The position numbers and the translations under genes are program-made. DNA of 13,121 bases, taken from NCBI GenBank assembly GCA_020720345.1, contig DYOT01000018.1, positions 631 through 13,751 of the forward strand, written 5' to 3'. The notes beneath the pieces are model-generated. The model was given only the letters and a program-made list of their open reading frames with translations. It was not told the origin of the DNA and did not search any database. The DNA comes from Candidatus Caenarcanum sp. GTDB taxonomy: Bacteria; Cyanobacteriota; Vampirovibrionia; Gastranaerophilales; UBA9971. Positions 6,947-13,121 of this stretch are shown piece by piece (position 1 is the first letter of the stretch; every line of letters begins with the position of its first letter).

Positions 6947-6966
6947 CGAACTAATAATGCCGATAT
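6940..6966 (+). promoter_or_regulatory. Sigma-28/SigD (FliA-type) promoter of the small-protein operon
   Basis: TAAA at 6940-6943, exactly 15 bases, then GCCGATAT at 6959-6966. This equals the B. subtilis SigD consensus and differs from the E. coli FliA -10 (GCCGATAA) at the last base; TAAAG also matches the start of the FliA -35. The expected start site is near 6973, with a leader of about 30 bases to the ATG at 7005. No comparably good sigma-70 promoter was found in this intergenic region. Confidence 0.75.
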
Positions 6967-6991
6967 ATTAATTAAGCGACTTATAAACAAT

Positions 6992-6996
6992 GGAGG
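6992..6996 (+). promoter_or_regulatory. Ribosome binding site deciding the first operon start
   Basis: GGAGG lies 8 bases before the ATG at 7005. An in-frame ATG at 6990 overlaps this site and has no ribosome site of its own, so 7005 is the real start. Confidence 0.85.
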
Positions 6997-7004
6997 CATT
7001 AACG

Positions 7005-7358
7005 ATGGGTTTAGCAGCCAGTCACGCAAGATTTTTAACATTAACCGCAAGACAAAACGACATAGAATTCAAGGGACAGCAACTTAACCAGGAAAGAACT
7101 ATAAACGCATATGGTATGGAACATATCGTCGAGGAGATGACTGAGCTTGCGCAACAAGAGAGCGCCGGGCTTCTTGTTAATCCTACTGATTATGATGTAA
7201 TCGAAGCCCAACTTGCACTTGCGCAATCAGTAGACAGAAATCTTGAACTTGATCTTAAAAACGTTGATACACAGCACCAGGAAGTTGTAACAGAAATGGA
7301 CGCTGTTAAAAAGGTTATAGATAAAAACATAGAAATGACATTCAAAACATTTGCTTAA
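7005..7358 (+). CDS. Small helical protein with MGLAASxAR-type N-terminus, unknown function
   Basis: First gene of the putative sigma-28-driven operon; 117 residues, no cysteine or tryptophan, no signal peptide, no membrane helix. The sequence begins MGLAASHARFLTLTAR and looks almost entirely helical, with a likely turn at VNPTDYD (about 61-67) separating two helical halves. The second half is strongly amphipathic and ends VIDKNIEMTFKTFA. The N-terminal motif recurs in the fifth gene (MGL, R9, L13, R16, D19, E21, Q25, L27 and Q29 all match without gaps) and, in altered form, at residues 15-23 of the second. From memory, similar N-termini occur in uncharacterised proteins of gut Melainabacteria and some other bacteria. 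Shape and promoter suggest a protein exported by, or assembled on, a flagellum-like or type III-like apparatus, or a chaperone for one. I cannot give it a known function. Confidence 0.85.
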   Translation: MGLAASHARFLTLTARQNDIEFKGQQLNQERTINAYGMEHIVEEMTELAQQESAGLLVNPTDYDVIEAQLALAQSVDRNLELDLKNVDTQHQEVVTEMDAVKKVIDKNIEMTFKTFA

Positions 7359-7397
7359 GGCTCGCAATAGTAAAAATTAGGTGAAGGAAAAGGGAAA

Positions 7398-8249
7398 ATG
7401 ACGTATTATAATGACAGTATGCTGGTAATATCGAACCAAATGGGTATAGCCAGCGCACAGGCAAAAGCAGAATTATTCGAAACTTATGACAGAATTAGAG
7501 ATTTAACAGTAGGCGGACCAAACCTTGGAGCTTCAGGGGGTTATGGTGCGCTTAGTTCGTTTATGCTTAATCTTGCCAGAATGGTAGCACCAACATCTTT
7601 TATGCCTATTTTAGGCAATTCGTCAATGAATATACCCGGTACTTCGTATTATTCTCCTCTTCCGGGAAGTAATGCATCTGTTCCGACGGCTCAATCAGCA
7701 TTTGGAATGGGAAGCATGGGTAGTTATCCCGGTTTTCCATCAGGAGGCGCAGCCGCGATAGGGACACTTGGCTTGCCTTTACTAATGGGAATAGGAAACA
7801 CATTCAGCTCACTTTCAGATGATTTTACCGTAGGAGGCATGCCGACAGGCGGTGCAGCTTCTGTAGTTTCAGGAAATTCGTATATGCCGAGCGGCGATCT
7901 TATGTCCGGTGTTAGTGCGGCGTCAGGCAAGTTTTCTGATTATGTTTTACCGACAGCAGGTGTAATTGGCGGAGTAGGCAGTCTTATAAGTTCTGTCGCT
8001 CCATATTTTGGACCATTTGGACTTGTTGCAGGCACTTCAGCAAATTTATTAACAGGTTATGCAGGAGCTGTATTGACAGCTTATCAAACTACAACCGGCA
8101 GGATCATTAACAATGCCGATTCCATTTTATCTATGAAAGTTAAAAACATAGAAACTGTTGTAAAACAGCTTGATACTCAGGGTGATATTGTAAGAAAAAT
8201 GCTTAAGACTGGTATTGAGGCTGATTCTAAAGCCATACAGGAAATGTAG
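7398..8249 (+). CDS. Gly/Ala/Ser/Met-rich protein with long hydrophobic region, unknown function
   Basis: A 283-residue protein in three parts. Residues 1-37 are polar and helical and include MGIASAQAK (15-23), which resembles the MGLAASHAR start of the preceding protein. Residues about 38-180 are low-complexity, rich in Gly, Ser, Ala, Met and Pro (for example SAFGMGSMGSYPGFPSGGAA). Residues about 183-230 are strongly hydrophobic with many glycines, possibly one or two membrane-inserting segments, followed by a charged amphipathic tail to 283 (KNIETVVKQLDTQGDIVRK). It has no cysteine, no tryptophan and no classical signal peptide. The start at 7398 follows a purine-rich ribosome site (AAGGAAAAGGG); the ATG at M15 has none. 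The order helix, flexible region, hydrophobic segment, helix loosely recalls type III translocator proteins, but I see no real homology. It lies 39 bases after the first gene and 1 base before the third. Confidence 0.85.
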   Translation: MTYYNDSMLVISNQMGIASAQAKAELFETYDRIRDLTVGGPNLGASGGYGALSSFMLNLARMVAPTSFMPILGNSSMNIPGTSYYSPLPGSNASVPTAQSAFGMGSMGSYPGFPSGGAAAIGTLGLPLLMGIGNTFSSLSDDFTVGGMPTGGAASVVSGNSYMPSGDLMSGVSAASGKFSDYVLPTAGVIGGVGSLISSVAPYFGPFGLVAGTSANLLTGYAGAVLTAYQTTTGRIINNADSILSMKVKNIETVVKQLDTQGDIVRKMLKTGIEADSKAIQEM

Positions 8250-8250
8250 A

Positions 8251-8478
8251 ATGAATATCAGGTTGTATGTCAGGTCAATTTGCAGGACATTTTCTAATCA
8301 ATGGATGTTTTTTAATGATGCAAAAAATTTATTTGAAGATACGTTACAAATTTTCGGAAAAAAGAAAGAAATGAATCAAGCGGTTATTTTTAATAAAGAA
8401 AAGTTGGAAAGGAAGCGTGAACTGATAAATTTGGAGTCGTCTCTTCTTCAAAGTAAAAATATAAATTTCATGAGGTAG
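8251..8478 (+). CDS. Small basic coiled-coil protein, unknown function
   Basis: A 75-residue protein starting at ATG 8251, one base after the stop of the preceding gene, with AGGAA (8239-8243) seven bases upstream inside that gene. This tight spacing suggests translational coupling and supports it as a real gene. The frame is open further upstream to 8215, but that start would overlap the previous gene and has no ribosome site. The first 20 residues are basic and aromatic (MNIRLYVRSICRTF); from about 40 a highly charged stretch (NKEKLERKRELINLESSLL) should form a coiled coil. No family recognised. It could be a chaperone or accessory factor for the preceding protein; that is inference from size and coupling alone. 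Confidence 0.65.
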   Translation: MNIRLYVRSICRTFSNQWMFFNDAKNLFEDTLQIFGKKKEMNQAVIFNKEKLERKRELINLESSLLQSKNINFMR

Positions 8479-8644
8479 TTTTAGCTCTAAAAATTTACAA
8501 AAATTTACAAAAAAAAGTAAATTTCCACTTTCAAGTTGTTTTTATATATATAACAGGCAAAAGTCTGTTTATACATAAATTTAATTTGGTATCGAAATTA
8601 TTAAAGGGATATTTTGGAATTATTAAAAGGAGTACTTGAATAAA
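8479..8644 (+). other. Intergenic leader with hairpin and repeats before the fourth small gene
   Basis: No gene seen in these 166 bases. AAATTTAC occurs at 8491-8498 and again at 8501-8508, and the second copy pairs with GTAAATTT (8517-8524) across a loop of eight A. AACAG and CTGTT around 8552-8568 form another small stem. AATTATTAAA followed by a purine run occurs twice just before the next gene. No convincing promoter, so it is unclear whether the last two genes have their own. Confidence 0.45.
8628..8632 (+). promoter_or_regulatory. Ribosome binding site choosing ATG over TTG
   Basis: AGGAG lies 12 bases before the ATG at 8645 but only 3 before an in-frame TTG at 8636. The ATG is the more plausible start, though the spacing is rather long. 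Confidence 0.5.
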
Positions 8645-8923
8645 ATGTCAGCTATCGCTACAGGTATAAATAATAAAATTCAAGACTGGGCAAGCTTTTT
8701 TAGAGTTGGCACTTCTTTTATTAAGCGTAAAAACCCTATGATGAATATGGTAGTTGATTTTCTGAATTCAGTTCAGGGCTTCATAATGGCAAAGCAGAGG
8801 CTAAAAAATCTCAAAAACAGAGTTCAAATAATGCACTATAGAATATATAGCATGGAACAGGTAATTCAGCAGAATAATCCTTATAATTTCAAGGGAGGCA
8901 AAAACCTGAATCATCTAAGGTAA
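8645..8923 (+). CDS. Small basic helical protein, unknown function
   Basis: A 92-residue protein, fourth in the small-protein cluster. The first 30 residues are mixed amphipathic (MSAIATGINNKIQDWASFF). A more hydrophobic, Met-rich helix follows at about 31-48 (PMMNMVVDFLNSVQGFIM), then a basic coiled-coil-like stretch (AKQRLKNLKNRV...MEQVIQQN) and a polar tail ending GGKNLNHLR. No cysteine and no signal peptide. I do not recognise the family and see only weak resemblance to the MGLAAS-type start. It precedes the fifth gene by 25 bases, so the two are probably co-transcribed. An in-frame TTG nine bases upstream is a possible alternative start. Confidence 0.7.
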   Translation: MSAIATGINNKIQDWASFFRVGTSFIKRKNPMMNMVVDFLNSVQGFIMAKQRLKNLKNRVQIMHYRIYSMEQVIQQNNPYNFKGGKNLNHLR

Positions 8924-8948
8924 ATTACTAACAACAGGGGAGCAAAAA

Positions 8949-9290
8949 ATGGGACTCGTCTCAGGCATAATCAGACTACAATTTTTAAAAATGAGGACAA
9001 TGGATCTTGAATATCAGATCCAGACCTTAATGCAGACTCAAACCCAGCTTGCTGATCAAGGTGGTGCGCTGATTACCATCTCAACTGATTTAGATCCTGA
9101 CTCCCCGGAATCAAGAATGATTGAAGCCAGAAGGCAAAAACTTCAGGTAATGGATAAAAAGATTCAGGCTGAGCTTGTAAGATATCAGGGATTATTAAAA
9201 ATGGCTGAAGCCGAGATGCAATCCGCAGAACAATTGGTGGATAAGGCTATACAGAGAAATTGCAGTTATGGCACAGGTGGCGGCAGATAA
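8949..9290 (+). CDS. Small coiled-coil protein with MGL...R...D.E N-terminus, unknown function
   Basis: A 113-residue protein, last of the cluster, with an AGGGGAG ribosome site 6 bases upstream. It begins MGLVSGIIRLQFLKMRTMD and matches the first protein of the cluster at 11 of the first 29 positions without gaps, so the two look paralogous at their N-termini. The middle and C-terminal parts are long, Gln/Glu/Lys-rich helix (about 19-45 and 61-102), interrupted by a short Asp/Ser/Pro segment (STDLDPDSPES, about 50-60). It ends in a small Gly-rich tail (GTGGGR). No signal peptide or membrane helix. Two helical halves separated by a turn are also seen in the first protein. A structural or chaperone role tied to the same export apparatus is inference. 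Confidence 0.8.
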   Translation: MGLVSGIIRLQFLKMRTMDLEYQIQTLMQTQTQLADQGGALITISTDLDPDSPESRMIEARRQKLQVMDKKIQAELVRYQGLLKMAEAEMQSAEQLVDKAIQRNCSYGTGGGR

Positions 9291-9561
9291 GTCGATAAAT
9301 TTCTGTTATAAATTATTATTTTAATTAATAATTTATAGCTCTTAAGACTAATAGTCAGAATTTTTTTAATGAGTATTATAAATTAAGCGCTGATTGCATA
9401 TTATTGCTCTCAGTCGGGATTGGTTTTCGTTGGTTTTTTAAAGAAGGAATAATTTTTATTTTTATAAGTAATTAATTTAATTATTGCAATTTTTATAATA
9501 TGAAATTGTAATGTAATTAATGTGAAAAATCAAAACAAAATCTGCCTCATGATCTCTTCTT
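9291..9561. other. Gene-free AT-rich stretch between the small-protein operon and its terminator
   Basis: I find no ORF of useful length on either strand. A perfect 11-bp AT-only inverted repeat lies at 9308-9318 and 9326-9336 (ATAAATTATTA / TAATAATTTAT). GACT-aat-AGTC near 9345-9355 precedes a short T-run but is too weak to call a terminator. The stretch may be a long 3' untranslated region or hold a small RNA ending at the terminator at 9562. Confidence 0.5.
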
Positions 9562-9585
9562 CCCCGTTTATGTACGGGGTTTTTT
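9562..9585 (+). terminator. Rho-independent terminator of the small-protein operon
   Basis: CCCCGT (9562-9567), six-base loop, ACGGGG (9574-9579), followed at once by six T. It is oriented for plus-strand transcription and overlaps the last bases of the convergent solute-binding protein gene. On the minus strand no T-run follows the stem. Confidence 0.9.
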
Positions 9586-10813
9586 ATTGGCGAAGCAAAT
9601 TAACCAAATCTTCGTCAACAACCTGTCGGGCTGTTTTGTCTCCGCTCCACAAAGGTTCTAATTTATTATTAATAATATCAGTTATTTCCTGATAATTCCC
9701 TGTAACAGGTGTAGGCATTGAATCGGGAATTATATCAATGAATATTTTAGAATTTTCAGGCTTGATATTCTTATTGAGAAAAATATCAGAATTGGCTACG
9801 TCAATCCTTGCAGGAACTATAAGCCCGCTTTCTGCAAATTTTTCAATTGATTGTCTGCCGGCAAAAAATTTTATGAGTTTTAATGCTTTGTCAGGATGTT
9901 TTGACCCGGAACTTATTGCCCAGCCTGAAGAATCGCAATCTACTATTGAACCGGCTTTTCCTTTTGGAAATCTTGCAATATCCCAATTGAAACCAATATC
10001 TTTTCTGTATTTAGGAGTGCTCCACCTGCCGCTGATATGCATGGCAATTTTCCCCTGAATAAACAGCTGCGCCATCGTGGAACTTCCTGCTGCGCTCTTT
10101 GAAGGGGCCACATGATATTTGTTTCTTAAGTCCGTATAAAACTGTAAAGATTCTATTGATTCAGGCTTGTTAATGATAACGGAATTCAGATCTTTGCTGA
10201 TAAGCCCGCCTCCATTGCTCCAAAGCCATGGAAGCCAGAAAAGAGGAGCTTCCTCAAAGCCTGTTCCATAAATATCTGTTTTTCCGTCGTTGTTCAGATC
10301 TTTTGTAATTCTGCGGCAGGTTTGCAGAAATTCATTAAAAGTCCAGTTTTTATCGGGATAAGGTATTTTATTCCTGTCAAAAATATCTTTGTTGTAATAT
10401 ACAACAAGATTTGAGACATCACGTGGAATTGCGTAAAGCTTCCCTTTGTAGCGAAAAGCTTCTAAAGCCTCAGGGAAAAAAACATTTTTATCTAAATATT
10501 TTGATAAATCCCTGAAAATCCCATTTTCTGCGTACATAGGCAAATTCAGGTTGTTTATAAAAACCGCATCAGGAGTGAGGTTTGACGCAACAAGCAAATG
10601 AAGCTTCTGAAAGTAATTTTGGGGAATATGTATGAAGTCCACTTTTATATCAGGATTTTGCTTTTCAAATTCTTCTAAAAGCGGTTTTATTATAGAAATT
10701 TCTGATTGAGAGCCCCAGCTTGAAAATTTAATTATTGTGCGGTTTGTATTGTTTGATACACAGCCTGATAGAAATATTGTTGCAATTAAGCAAAGTGCAA
10801 AAAATTTTTTCAT
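9584..10813 (-). CDS. ABC transporter solute-binding lipoprotein (family 1, sugar type)
   Basis: An extracytoplasmic receptor that binds a carbohydrate-like solute and delivers it to an ABC importer. Of 409 residues, 1-17 are a lipoprotein signal peptide with lipobox LSGC, giving lipidated C18. The mature protein shows family-1 binding-protein features: KFSSWGS near the start, the helix KPLLEEFEKQNPDIKVDFI, DAVFIN, YAIPRDVSNLVVYYNKDIFD (about 127-147), WTFNEFLQTC, HISGRWSTPKYR (around 259-270) and SGWAISSGSKHPDKALKLIKF. Length is normal for the family. It begins 7 bases after the beta-propeller stop, so the two are probably co-transcribed. No permease or ATPase gene lies in the window, so its transporter is elsewhere or shared. 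The ligand cannot be read from sequence. Confidence 0.93.
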   Translation of the reverse strand: MKKFFALCLIATIFLSGCVSNNTNRTIIKFSSWGSQSEISIIKPLLEEFEKQNPDIKVDFIHIPQNYFQKLHLLVASNLTPDAVFINNLNLPMYAENGIFRDLSKYLDKNVFFPEALEAFRYKGKLYAIPRDVSNLVVYYNKDIFDRNKIPYPDKNWTFNEFLQTCRRITKDLNNDGKTDIYGTGFEEAPLFWLPWLWSNGGGLISKDLNSVIINKPESIESLQFYTDLRNKYHVAPSKSAAGSSTMAQLFIQGKIAMHISGRWSTPKYRKDIGFNWDIARFPKGKAGSIVDCDSSGWAISSGSKHPDKALKLIKFFAGRQSIEKFAESGLIVPARIDVANSDIFLNKNIKPENSKIFIDIIPDSMPTPVTGNYQEITDIINNKLEPLWSGDKTARQVVDEDLVNLLRQ

Positions 10814-10820
10814 CCGTTGA

Positions 10821-12305
10821 TTATCTTGAAACCTGTAGAAAGTTTATGGTTTTACTTACCGGAATGAACCCCGGAATGTTTTCTTTTTTAATATCATATA
10901 CAACAATTTGATAAGTGTCGTGATTGGTAATTAGTGCTTTGTTTTCTTTTTGAATTAAAGTAATTTTGCTAGGGAAACCGCCCGTATCGAGCTTAATATC
11001 TTTCTTAACTTTAAAATCAATCATGTCAATTATGTTTATTTCATCAGAACCGGCAGAAAGAACATAAATTTCGTTTCTTTTTTCGTATATTTGTAAATCT
11101 ACAGGCTTTTGTCCAACTTTAACCCTTGCTGATTCTGTTTTGCTGGCATAATCATAGATAATAATCTCATTATCGCTGCGAGATAAAATATACAGACAAT
11201 TTCTGTTCAGAGCAAATTTAGAAACATTATTAATCTGTAAAATTTTAGTACACAGCTCTTTTTCAAGATTCAAGCTGTAAATATTTCCAGATGTAGTGTC
11301 AATATAAATAATATTTTGCTTGTTTTCAGTAAAGACCAAATTATCAGGAGTTCCTAAAACCGGAATTTCTTTTTTAACAATCATATTATCAAGATCAATT
11401 TCTGAAATACTTGATGATAACTTGTTGGCAATATAGGCTTTATTCAAACCATGAGACATAAGTATAGATGCAGGCATTTTCCCCACCTCAATTTCCTTTA
11501 GGAAAAGCTCGCTGAATGTATCAACAACAAGTACTTTATTTATTGACATTAAAGATATAAGAAGGTATCTTTCATCGGGAGTAAGCACCATATTTGAAGG
11601 GAATGAAGGCAGTTTCATAGTTTTTTTTGTTCTTCCTGTCTGTGAATCAATTATATCCACAGTGTTTTCACGAAAACTGGAAGAATAAAGAGCTTTATTC
11701 TTTAAAAAATCAAGCTCCGGTAAGCTTTTTATTTGTTTGAGCTCTGTTTTTCCGGTTAATAAACCGGCTTTTATTTCGTTATATTCAGAAGGATTTCCGT
11801 AAAAAACAAGGTCATCTTCATCTTTTTTTGCTTTAATTCGGACTTTCAGGTCTCCCAGTATTACACGAAGTTCAGTAGGCAATATAAGCCCGTGCGGCAC
11901 TATTAAATCCTGCGGAAGTATTCCGAGCTTTACGTTAAGAGGGATAGCAGGGCTATAATTTACTGTTAGCTCGCCATTTTTTTGTTGAATTATTTTGAAC
12001 AATGCCAGATTATTTGCAAAAAGTATCATATCGGGTTTTTTGGAAAAATCAGTTTTGGCGGGAATTGTCTGAGCAACAGCAGCCGGATTTTTAGCGTTGC
12101 CGTACATAAGCGGCAGAACAGGCAGATAAATTGTTTTGTCAGGCAATTCTATAAGCCCGTCAAACCTTATCTCCACACCGGGAAATTTTGATTTTAGAAA
12201 TGCAGCTATTGGTTGAGGAAGTTGAGTTGCGCTTGCCTGACTTATGCAAAAAGCAAAAGCTATAAATAAAAGTGGAATTGCCGGTATTATGCGAAAATTT
12301 TTCAT
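10821..12305 (-). CDS. Secreted beta-propeller protein (YVTN-type repeats)
   Basis: A 494-residue exported protein. Start ATG at 12305 is preferred because AGGA lies about five bases upstream and it gives a normal signal peptide (MKNFRIIPAIPLLFIAFAFC), with probable cleavage after A26 (ASA). An ATG at 12335 would add ten polar residues. Residues about 27-190 form an N-terminal region I do not recognise (FPGVEIRFDGLIELPDKTIY). Residues about 204-465 are successive blades of a YVTN/NHL-like beta-propeller, with repeats such as KALYSSSFRENTVDIIDSQT, KAYIANKLSSSISEIDLD and NEIYVLSAGSDEINIIDM. Such propellers usually bind proteins or carbohydrates at the cell surface. The gene is followed after 7 bases by the solute-binding lipoprotein, suggesting a joint role in surface recognition or uptake. 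No membrane anchor or lipobox is visible. Confidence 0.85.
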   Translation of the reverse strand: MKNFRIIPAIPLLFIAFAFCISQASATQLPQPIAAFLKSKFPGVEIRFDGLIELPDKTIYLPVLPLMYGNAKNPAAVAQTIPAKTDFSKKPDMILFANNLALFKIIQQKNGELTVNYSPAIPLNVKLGILPQDLIVPHGLILPTELRVILGDLKVRIKAKKDEDDLVFYGNPSEYNEIKAGLLTGKTELKQIKSLPELDFLKNKALYSSSFRENTVDIIDSQTGRTKKTMKLPSFPSNMVLTPDERYLLISLMSINKVLVVDTFSELFLKEIEVGKMPASILMSHGLNKAYIANKLSSSISEIDLDNMIVKKEIPVLGTPDNLVFTENKQNIIYIDTTSGNIYSLNLEKELCTKILQINNVSKFALNRNCLYILSRSDNEIIIYDYASKTESARVKVGQKPVDLQIYEKRNEIYVLSAGSDEINIIDMIDFKVKKDIKLDTGGFPSKITLIQKENKALITNHDTYQIVVYDIKKENIPGFIPVSKTINFLQVSR

Positions 12306-12346
12306 GATATTCCTATTTGTTTTTTGTGTATCCATAAAAATATTGT

Positions 12347-12374
12347 ATTATAATCTTTTTTTATTGGCAGACAA
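12347..12374 (-). promoter_or_regulatory. Sigma-70-type promoter of the propeller/solute-binding operon
   Basis: On the minus strand, TTGTCT (12369-12374) and a perfect TATAAT (12347-12352) are 16 bases apart. Transcription would start near 12340, about 35 bases before the ATG at 12305. This would place the alternative ATG at 12335 only a few bases into the transcript, supporting the shorter protein. Confidence 0.55.
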
Positions 12375-12426
12375 ATTTTAAATTTATAGTAAGTATTAAG
12401 TATAAATTATTGTCGAGATTTTATAA

Positions 12427-13121
12427 ATGAACATATTTATAACAGGTACAGACACAAATGTTGGGAAAACAACAGTAACGGCGGGACTTGCTGCCGTAAT
12501 AAAAAATATGGGATATTCTGTCGGAGTGTTTAAACCTGTTCAGACCGGCGCAGTTGAAATTAATAATGAATTTGTGTCAGCTGATATTGAATTTGTAAAA
12601 TCTGTAAATCCTGGAATTCTAACTGGAGTTTCATATAATTTTAAGGAACCGGCAGCCCCGTTGCTTGCTGCACAGCTAGAAGGAACAATTATTAATCCGG
12701 CTAAAATTAAGCATGATTATGAAAAATTAGCTAATAAATGTGATTTTATTCTGGTGGAAGGAGCAGGAGGGCTGTTAGTTCCGATAAGCAATAATTTTCT
12801 AATGAGAGATTTAATAAAGATGCTGGATTTACCTCTTATAATAGTTGCAAGACCTGATTTAGGGACAATAAACCATACTCTTTTAACAATAGAAGCTGCA
12901 AAAAACAAAAATATCAAAATATTAGGCGTAATTATTTCTGGTTATCCGCCAGAAACGTGTGATATTGCCATTAAAAACGCTCCAAAAATGATTGAAGACA
13001 TCTCAGGAGAAAAGATTTTAGGAATTCTGCCAAAAATAGAAAATCTCGAGTCTAATCCTTCTCTAATTAGGGATATTTTTAAGGAACACGTAAATATGGA
13101 TTTTATATTAAATTGCATTTA
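12427..13121 (+). CDS. bioD: Dethiobiotin synthetase, reaching the right edge
   Basis: ATP-dependent dethiobiotin synthetase, the penultimate step of biotin synthesis: it closes the ureido ring of 7,8-diaminopelargonic acid using CO2 and ATP in the cytoplasm. The P-loop GTDTNVGKT is at residues 7-15, KPVQTG at 36-41 (K36 matches the family's substrate lysine), D53 follows in SADIE, EPAAPLLAA at 74-82, and EGAGGLLVP at 111-119. All are in the usual order. 231 residues are visible and the last two bases are ta, so the stop codon is probably cut at the window edge and the protein is full length (the family is about 220-240). The ribosome site is weak (GAGA, 12415-12418). It is divergent from the propeller gene, and no other bio gene is in the window. 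Confidence 0.95.
   Translation, partial: MNIFITGTDTNVGKTTVTAGLAAVIKNMGYSVGVFKPVQTGAVEINNEFVSADIEFVKSVNPGILTGVSYNFKEPAAPLLAAQLEGTIINPAKIKHDYEKLANKCDFILVEGAGGLLVPISNNFLMRDLIKMLDLPLIIVARPDLGTINHTLLTIEAAKNKNIKILGVIISGYPPETCDIAIKNAPKMIEDISGEKILGILPKIENLESNPSLIRDIFKEHVNMDFILNCI

Overview
The window is AT-rich bacterial chromosome using the standard code, with no rRNA or tRNA gene that I can see. Three things point to a non-photosynthetic relative of Cyanobacteria (Melainabacteria/Vampirovibrionia, perhaps Gastranaerophilales): the neighbouring RNase E/G and fused B12-like radical SAM/DUF2344 genes, small proteins starting with a MGLAASxAR-type signature that I associate from memory with that group, and a biotin gene. 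The assignment is inferred and moderately confident.

Left part (1-5520, mostly minus strand). A 68-bp tandem repeat sits at the left edge. An apparent operon then reads right to left: a very large radical SAM protein, ribonuclease E/G, and a small proline-rich membrane protein. The radical SAM gene carries two copies of a 97-100 bp palindromic element inserted in the same reading frame, both in non-conserved linkers, plus a 21-bp triple repeat near its 3' end.

Centre (5521-9585). A repeat-rich spacer (REP-like palindromes) separates the operon from a minus-strand zinc-dependent dehydrogenase that starts with TTG. Divergent from it, on the plus strand, is the most interesting part: five small, mostly helical proteins without recognisable function (7005-9290). 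They are preceded by an exact match to the sigma-28/SigD flagellar promoter consensus (TAAA-N15-GCCGATAT). Two of the five share an N-terminal motif and a third has a related motif at residues 15-23. One is a Gly/Ala/Ser/Met-rich protein with a long hydrophobic stretch and a helical tail. A strong rho-independent terminator lies at 9562-9585. The set looks like a late-class, motility- or secretion-linked operon of undescribed function.

Right part (9584-13121). On the minus strand a secreted beta-propeller protein and a lipoprotein sugar-type solute-binding protein are 7 nt apart and probably co-transcribed, with no permease genes in view. Divergent on the plus strand is bioD (dethiobiotin synthetase), which reaches the right edge and is probably complete apart from the last base of its stop codon.
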